From an uncultured Fibrobacter sp. (GTDB lineage Bacteria > Fibrobacterota > Fibrobacteria > Fibrobacterales > Fibrobacteraceae): a stretch of 64,000 nucleotides of DNA. The notes beneath the pieces are model-generated. The model saw only the letters and a list, made by a program, of their open reading frames with translations. It searched no databases and was not told the DNA's origin. Position numbers and translations under genes: made by a program. Below are positions 59,709 to 64,000 of this stretch, one piece after another. The stretch spans positions 1 to 64,000 of the forward strand of contig NZ_ONDD01000020.1 in NCBI RefSeq assembly GCF_900316465.1, given 5' to 3'. How positions within the stretch are numbered: position 1 is the stretch's first letter; every line of letters begins with the position of its first letter.

Positions 59709-61753
59709 TGGCGAGCGAGAAAGTAGACATCCGCTACGCCTTCAAGGTGTTGTTCCTTTGCCTAGCTTCGGTGAATCTGGGCCATACCTTTGATTTCTTG
59801 TGGCTTGGCCTTTTATTTGCAATCTACTTTGTGGTCATCGGTGTGCTGAATGCGACGCGTCGCCGCGAATTTGCGAAACGTCCGCGTTACAACAAGATTT
59901 TGGCTTACGGCGCGATAGTGCCGCTAGCGCTTTTCTGGGTGATGACGCCGTCCGTTGAAAACGGCGTGTCGCCTTATTTGATTTTCTTGCCGGGAATTTA
60001 CTTGCTGTATTTGGCGGCGTTGCAGGAACGGAGCCGCGGAAATGGCGGTTTTGAGGTTTTTGTCGCCTTCGATGGCGTGGGCGCGTTACTCTTTGGAATG
60101 TATATGGTGCCGCATGGCTGGGGCTTTGTCGGACTCGTTGGATTTTTGCTTGCGCTTTGTGCTTATAGCCGCCGCGGTACGGCACCTTACAAGTACGGGC
60201 TCTTTTTGCTCGTGATTGCAGTGCTCTGCGCAATCTCTTACGGTGGTTGGCAATACTGGAAAACGCAGCGTTACCGCTATGGGGTGCAAATGGCCGAAAA
60301 CTATTACCAGCGCGAACGAATGATGGGCTTTGATCCGGTCGCGGCACTGGGTAGCTTTGGGAGTAATTACAATTCCCGCTACAATAGCCAAGTCGTGTTG
60401 CGTGTGTGGGATAAACAGCCCTCAAGATACTTTAAGGCGGCCAGCTACGAAAAGTATGTGGCGGGCATTTGGAAGTTGCCTACACAATTTACGACTAGAC
60501 TTTATCCGGCCTACTACCAGGTAGATTATGCTGTGTTTGAGACTGCGGATTCGCTGACGAAGGCCGATTCCTTGCGCGAGGTGGAACAAATCTGGGTTCA
60601 ATCGACGCTGGATAATTTTGGCTTTGTGTTTGCGCCCTATGGTGCCGTGGGCTTTGCGGCAAAAGATGTGGACTCGTTGACTTATTATTCAGGCGGTATG
60701 GTGCAGGGCCTGAATGGTAATGGAAAACGCTCTGACTGGCATTATTTTAAATGTCGGCCTGTCTCGGCGGAGAATGCGCCGGAGGCTTGTAAAATGCCGG
60801 ATTCTCTGCTGGCTCCGGGCGAAGGCGACTTGATGGTGGGTGAGCGCTACTTGCCGCTGATTGACTCTGTGATTGTGGCGATGGACTTGCGCGATACCGC
60901 TGTGTCCGATTCTGTGACTGCGGATTCGTTGGTATTGCAGAAAATGCTTGCCTATTACCTCACGAATTTCACGTATTCGCTTACGGTACCGGGAATATCT
61001 CGCTGGGGCGGCGCGAAGAATGAACCGCTGGCGGTTTTCTGGCGCGAAAAGCAAGGTTTCTGCGAATATTATGCGACGCTTTCGGTGCTGGTACTTCGCC
61101 GATTGGGAATTCCGGCACGGTACGTGACGGGCTTTGCGAATCCTGAAATTGTCGAGGGCTTGCCTTATAGCATTTTCCGCCGCAAGCATTCGCATGCATG
61201 GGTCGAAGCGTATGTGGATAATCGCTGGGTGATCTTCGATCCGACGCCTCCCATTTTGCCGCAGTTTGCGGATGCGCCCAGCTGGTGGAGCGTTAAATGG
61301 GAGGGCGTGCGCGGGCGTTTCGCCCGCGTGATGCATGCTCTTAAAGAAGGCGAGTGGCGCCGCGTTGTCGATAGCTGGCAGAATCAATCGACCGCCCTCT
61401 TGGAAAGTCCGATTCTGTATGCGGTATTCGTAATTCTTGTAGCGGGCTTTGCGGGCCGCAAGATTTATATTGCGTATAAATTAAGCTCCAAGAATCGCGC
61501 TTATGTCTCGGCGCGGTCTCTAGAATGGGTAAACAAGCTGAACCGCGCCGAGCGTGATTTAGCCCGCGCCGGCTTTAGACGGGAGCCCGGCGAAACTGTC
61601 GGCAAATTTGCGGCTCGTATCAGGATTGCGCTTTCACACCTCGCCGAGGACCAAACCCCTCTTAAAAAGATTCAAAGAGCGCACCTCGCTTTGCTCGTTC
61701 TAGATGACTACGAAGAACACCGTTGGAGAGAAACCTTTAATAATGTGAAATGA
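59705..61753 (+). CDS. TgpA-like membrane transglutaminase (DUF3488/transglutaminase core)
   Basis: This 682-residue protein has six or so membrane segments within residues 15-190. A periplasmic part follows, with the catalytic triad of the transglutaminase core: Cys in QGFCEYYATLSVLVLRRLG (about 450), His in HSHAWVEAY and Asp in WVIFDPTPP. Another membrane span (about 560-580) and a C-terminal cytoplasmic DUF4129-like domain end the protein. In Pseudomonas the relative TgpA is essential. It is third in the MoxR operon. The last few codons (NNVK and stop) lie in the left arm of an AATGTG heptad repeat, so its C-terminus may have been reshaped by that element. Confidence 0.88.
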   Translation: MMASEKVDIRYAFKVLFLCLASVNLGHTFDFLWLGLLFAIYFVVIGVLNATRRREFAKRPRYNKILAYGAIVPLALFWVMTPSVENGVSPYLIFLPGIYLLYLAALQERSRGNGGFEVFVAFDGVGALLFGMYMVPHGWGFVGLVGFLLALCAYSRRGTAPYKYGLFLLVIAVLCAISYGGWQYWKTQRYRYGVQMAENYYQRERMMGFDPVAALGSFGSNYNSRYNSQVVLRVWDKQPSRYFKAASYEKYVAGIWKLPTQFTTRLYPAYYQVDYAVFETADSLTKADSLREVEQIWVQSTLDNFGFVFAPYGAVGFAAKDVDSLTYYSGGMVQGLNGNGKRSDWHYFKCRPVSAENAPEACKMPDSLLAPGEGDLMVGERYLPLIDSVIVAMDLRDTAVSDSVTADSLVLQKMLAYYLTNFTYSLTVPGISRWGGAKNEPLAVFWREKQGFCEYYATLSVLVLRRLGIPARYVTGFANPEIVEGLPYSIFRRKHSHAWVEAYVDNRWVIFDPTPPILPQFADAPSWWSVKWEGVRGRFARVMHALKEGEWRRVVDSWQNQSTALLESPILYAVFVILVAGFAGRKIYIAYKLSSKNRAYVSARSLEWVNKLNRAERDLARAGFRREPGETVGKFAARIRIALSHLAEDQTPLKKIQRAHLALLVLDDYEEHRWRETFNNVK

Positions 61754-61802
61754 GTAATGATTGATTTCTCATCTCACATTTTACATCTCACATTTCACAT
61801 TT
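61742..61802. repeat. AATGTG-heptad inverted repeat overlapping the end of the tgpA-like gene
   Basis: The left part (AATGTGAAATGAGTAATGA) and the right part, read in complement, AAATGTGAAATGTGAGATG, show the same 7-base period as the element at 11792-11911. The stop codon of the tgpA-like gene lies inside the left part. Confidence 0.6.
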
Positions 61803-61835
61803 TTCTATCTTTCCTCCCAAAAACTAGGAGTTATT

Positions 61836-62666
61836 ATGTCTGTACAAGTGATGGTAAATGGTATTCCGGGCAACATGGGCCGCATTGTGGCCGAAACCTG
61901 CGTGGCCCGCGGTCTCGAACTCGTCCCGTATTCTCTGACGGGTGAAATTATCGTTGAAAACGAAGCCGAAGTCGCCGGCAAGACCATCCAACTTTTGAAG
62001 CCGAGCAATCGCGAAGCTCGCATTGGCGAAGTTCTTGAAAAGTACCCGAACGTCATTTGCATTGACTATACGCATCCGACGGCCGTGAATGACAACGCCG
62101 CTTTCTACGTCAAGCACAAGATTCCGTTCGTGATGGGCACCACCGGCGGCGACCGCGAAGCTCTCGCCAAGCTCGTTGCCGACGCAAATCACCCCAGCGT
62201 GATTGCTCCGAACATGGCAAAGCAGATTGTCGCTTTCCAGACGATGATTGAATTCTTGGCCAAGGAATTTCCGACGGCATTTAGCGGTTACAAGCTCTCC
62301 GTGGTGGAAAGCCACCAGAAGACCAAGGCTGACACCAGCGGTACCGCACGCGCCGTGGTGGGTGACTTCCAGAAGATGGGTTTTGACTTCACCGTTGACG
62401 ATATCGAAAAGGTTCGTGACGAAAAGGAACAGATGGAACGCATGCACGTGCCCGAAGAATACCTCGGCGGTCACGCTTTCCACACCTACAGCCTCGACAG
62501 CGCTGATGGCACGGTTCACTTTGAATTCCAGCATAACGTGTGCGGTCGTAAGATTTACGCCGAAGGTACTGTGGACGCCGTGAATTTCCTCGCTTGCCAC
62601 ATTGCAAACGGAACGGCAAGACCCTTCAACATGATGGACGTGCTCCGCTCCGGCAAGATGCGCTAA
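61836..62666 (+). CDS. dapB: 4-hydroxy-tetrahydrodipicolinate reductase
   Basis: The protein is 276 residues from the ATG at 61836, with AGGAG at 6-base spacing; earlier in-frame ATGs fall in the repeat. It makes tetrahydrodipicolinate for lysine and meso-diaminopimelate. The dinucleotide motif VNGIPGNMGRIVAE replaces the usual G-x-x-G-x-M-G. FVMGTTGG and APNMAKQIVAFQ follow. The catalytic region ESHQKTKADTSGTARAV has His and Lys, and FEFQHNVCGRKIYAEGTV closes the fold. The layout, with GIPG in the loop and the longer tail, matches the plant-like DapB group rather than E. coli DapB. Confidence 0.93.
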   Translation: MSVQVMVNGIPGNMGRIVAETCVARGLELVPYSLTGEIIVENEAEVAGKTIQLLKPSNREARIGEVLEKYPNVICIDYTHPTAVNDNAAFYVKHKIPFVMGTTGGDREALAKLVADANHPSVIAPNMAKQIVAFQTMIEFLAKEFPTAFSGYKLSVVESHQKTKADTSGTARAVVGDFQKMGFDFTVDDIEKVRDEKEQMERMHVPEEYLGGHAFHTYSLDSADGTVHFEFQHNVCGRKIYAEGTVDAVNFLACHIANGTARPFNMMDVLRSGKMR

Positions 62667-62681
62667 TCGCATTGTAAGGTC

Positions 62682-63698
62682 ATGCGTTCTTATATCCTCC
62701 GCCGCTTACTTTTGATGATCCCGACTCTCATCGGGATTTCACTGGTATGCTTTATCCTTATCCAGCTGTTGCCGGGTGGACCTGTGGAGGAAATGATTTC
62801 GCGTGCGCAGCAGGCTGCGGCCATGAAGGGTGGGGTAGATGCCTCCAAGGCGCTCTCGCCCGACCAGATTGCGCAAATCCAGGCGTACTTCGGTTTTGAC
62901 CAACCCGCCTGGAAACGTTACCTGACTTGGCTCTGGAACGTTCTGCACCTGGACTTGGGCTCTAGCTATACCTATGGCCTCCCTGTGTGGGACGTGATTA
63001 CGAGCCGTTTCCCGATTTCGCTGTTCTTTGGTATTACTTCGTTTTTCCTGAGCTACCTGGTCTGCATTCCCCTTGGCCTCTGGAAGGCGGTGCATCACGG
63101 GAGCAAGCTGGATTCCCTTTCTTCGGGCGTGATTTTCTCGGGCTACGTGATGCCGGGCTATGCACTCGGTATCTTGCTCATTATCTTCCTCGCAGGCGGT
63201 TCGTACCTGGACATTTTCCCGCTGGGCGGCCTCACAAGCGATGACTTCGAGGACTTTACCTTCTTCGAAAAGATTGTGGACCTAGGACACCATTTGATTC
63301 TGCCGATTTTCTGCTACATGATTAGCGAATTCGCGTTCCTCACGTTCCTCATGAAGAATTCCGCGCTGGAGGAACTGGGCAAAGATTACATGCGTACGGC
63401 TCTGGCGAAGGGCATGAGCTTTAACCAGGCGCTCGTTCGCCACGCGCTCCGTAACGCCCTGATTCCCATTGCCACGCGCCTTTCCGAAATTTGCACCTTG
63501 ATGTTTGCGGGCGCGCTCCTTATTGAAAAGGTCTTCGATATCGACGGCATGGGCTTGCTTTACTACAACTCCATGGTGAACCGCGACTATAACGTGGTCA
63601 TGGGCGTCATCTTCCTCAGCAGCTTGATGGCGATGATTGGCCGCCTTTTCAGCGATATCCTCTACACGCTCGTAGACCCGCGTATTAAATTCTCGTAA
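62682..63698 (+). CDS. ABC transporter permease (YejB/DppB type)
   Basis: This 338-residue inner-membrane protein starts with the typical MRSYILRRLLLMIPTLIGIS. Six membrane segments are visible. The EAA-like loop lies in MRTALAKGMSFNQALVRHALRNA, with the following LIPIATRLSE. A long periplasmic loop (about 40-95: EEMISRAQQAAAMKGG) with MKGG-type residues is the mark of YejB-like oligopeptide permeases. The partner permease and ATPase are not in the window and the next gene is unrelated, so the other subunits lie elsewhere or the system is split. Confidence 0.92.
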   Translation: MRSYILRRLLLMIPTLIGISLVCFILIQLLPGGPVEEMISRAQQAAAMKGGVDASKALSPDQIAQIQAYFGFDQPAWKRYLTWLWNVLHLDLGSSYTYGLPVWDVITSRFPISLFFGITSFFLSYLVCIPLGLWKAVHHGSKLDSLSSGVIFSGYVMPGYALGILLIIFLAGGSYLDIFPLGGLTSDDFEDFTFFEKIVDLGHHLILPIFCYMISEFAFLTFLMKNSALEELGKDYMRTALAKGMSFNQALVRHALRNALIPIATRLSEICTLMFAGALLIEKVFDIDGMGLLYYNSMVNRDYNVVMGVIFLSSLMAMIGRLFSDILYTLVDPRIKFS

Positions 63699-63729
63699 TA
63701 AGAAAGCTTTTTTATTGCCACACGGATTC

Positions 63730-63758
63730 GGTTCCACTAACGTGGAATCATTTTTTTT
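63730..63758 (+). terminator. Terminator after the permease gene, running into the next promoter
   Basis: GGTTCCAC pairs with GTGGAATC (one G-U) around TAAC and is followed by T8. The last T is also the first base of TATATTGG, the candidate -10 of the next gene. Confidence 0.8.
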
Positions 63759-63765
63759 ATATTGG
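63758..63765 (+). promoter_or_regulatory. Candidate -10 box TATATTGG before the kinase-like gene
   Basis: It overlaps the terminator T run and ends five bases before the ATG at 63771. GGAAGG in the same stretch could also serve as a ribosome site. Confidence 0.4.
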
Positions 63766-63770
63766 AAGGC

Positions 63771-64000
63771 ATGAATAACGAAATTGTTTCGCCTGTTATT
63801 GAAAAGTATTTGAAGTCCCGCGGCTATGCCGATTACGAAGTCACCTCTATCGCCGGTGCCGGTTCGGGCCGTAAGTATTACCGAATTGCCTCCGGTAAGC
63901 AGAGTGCCGTGTTGCAGGTTTCTGCCTCGGTGGATGATGATTTTAAGCGTTTTGTGGATTATGCCGAAGCATTCAACTCTTTCGGACTTCCGGTTCCTAA
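63771..64000 (+). CDS. Aminoglycoside-phosphotransferase-like protein (partial, 5' end)
   Basis: Only 76 codons are visible before the window ends; the frame is open. The start MNNEIVSPVIEKYLKSRGY leads to a P-loop-like AGAGSGRKYYRIASG and a strand SAVLQVSASVDDDF. This is the N-lobe pattern of APH-like small-molecule kinases; the S-x-R-x-Y-x-R patch is like AmgK, which phosphorylates N-acetylmuramate in cell-wall recycling. The catalytic C-lobe is outside the window, so the substrate is only a suggestion. Confidence 0.6.
   Translation, partial: MNNEIVSPVIEKYLKSRGYADYEVTSIAGAGSGRKYYRIASGKQSAVLQVSASVDDDFKRFVDYAEAFNSFGLPVP

Overview
The window looks like chromosomal DNA from Fibrobacter (phylum Fibrobacterota), a Gram-negative plant-fibre degrader. 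The main evidence is a lipoprotein carrying the Fibrobacter succinogenes major paralogous (FISUMP) domain with poly-serine linkers, and a three-gene rhamnogalacturonan-degradation cluster whose products end in sorting-tail-like domains. A complete Tol-Pal locus confirms a two-membrane envelope. Many genes start only a few bases after a TATnTTTG-like box, a -10 form reminiscent of the Bacteroidetes promoter. All this is inferred from sequence; no search was run.

Layout. 1-9.4 kb (minus strand): 5' part of pheT, a membrane protein, an RluA-type pseudouridine synthase, an FAD oxidoreductase, and a coupled pair made of a FecR-domain protein and a beta-helix/outer-membrane-barrel protein. 9.6-11.7 kb (plus): small conserved protein, ybeY and a CorC/HlyC CBS protein. 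11.8-14.5 kb (minus): an inverted-repeat element, a type IIA topoisomerase B subunit and a ParE/Phd toxin-antitoxin pair. 14.6-17.6 kb (plus): psd, an endonuclease III-like Fe-S protein, a lipoprotein and a YtfJ/GerW protein. 17.7-23.3 kb (minus): serC, a degenerate HD-like protein, aconitase and the FISUMP lipoprotein. 23.7-32.3 kb (plus): SulP transporter, a 38-residue membrane peptide, purN, rnhB and tolQ-tolR-tonB/tolA-tolB-pal-cpoB. 32.4-34.6 kb (minus): murA and an RDD membrane protein. 34.6-42.6 kb (plus): rapA, proB, scpB, mutS and an HD-domain protein, tightly packed. 42.6-46.2 kb: metF (minus), tRNA-Arg(TCT) (plus), groES-groEL (minus). 46.5-53.4 kb (plus): PL11 rhamnogalacturonan lyase, two CE12-type esterases and a small lipoprotein. 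53.4-64 kb (plus): ArnA-dehydrogenase-like SDR, family 2 glycosyltransferase, S41 peptidase lipoprotein, nfo, a MoxR-DUF58-transglutaminase operon, dapB, a YejB-type permease and the start of a sugar-kinase-like gene.

How the genes work together. The pectin cluster is a self-contained extracellular module: the lyase cuts the rhamnogalacturonan I backbone and the esterases remove acetyl groups that would block it. All three share a carbohydrate-binding module and a C-terminal tail that suggests type IX-like secretion or surface attachment. The Tol-Pal block, murA, dapB, psd and the SDR/GT2 pair serve the envelope. mutS, rapA, nfo, rnhB, the topoisomerase and scpB serve the chromosome. The less explained material is the FecR/beta-helix-barrel pair, the degenerate HD protein, several palindromes at promoters, heptad-periodic inverted repeats between genes, and a 21-bp perfect hairpin that begins inside the tRNA-Arg gene.
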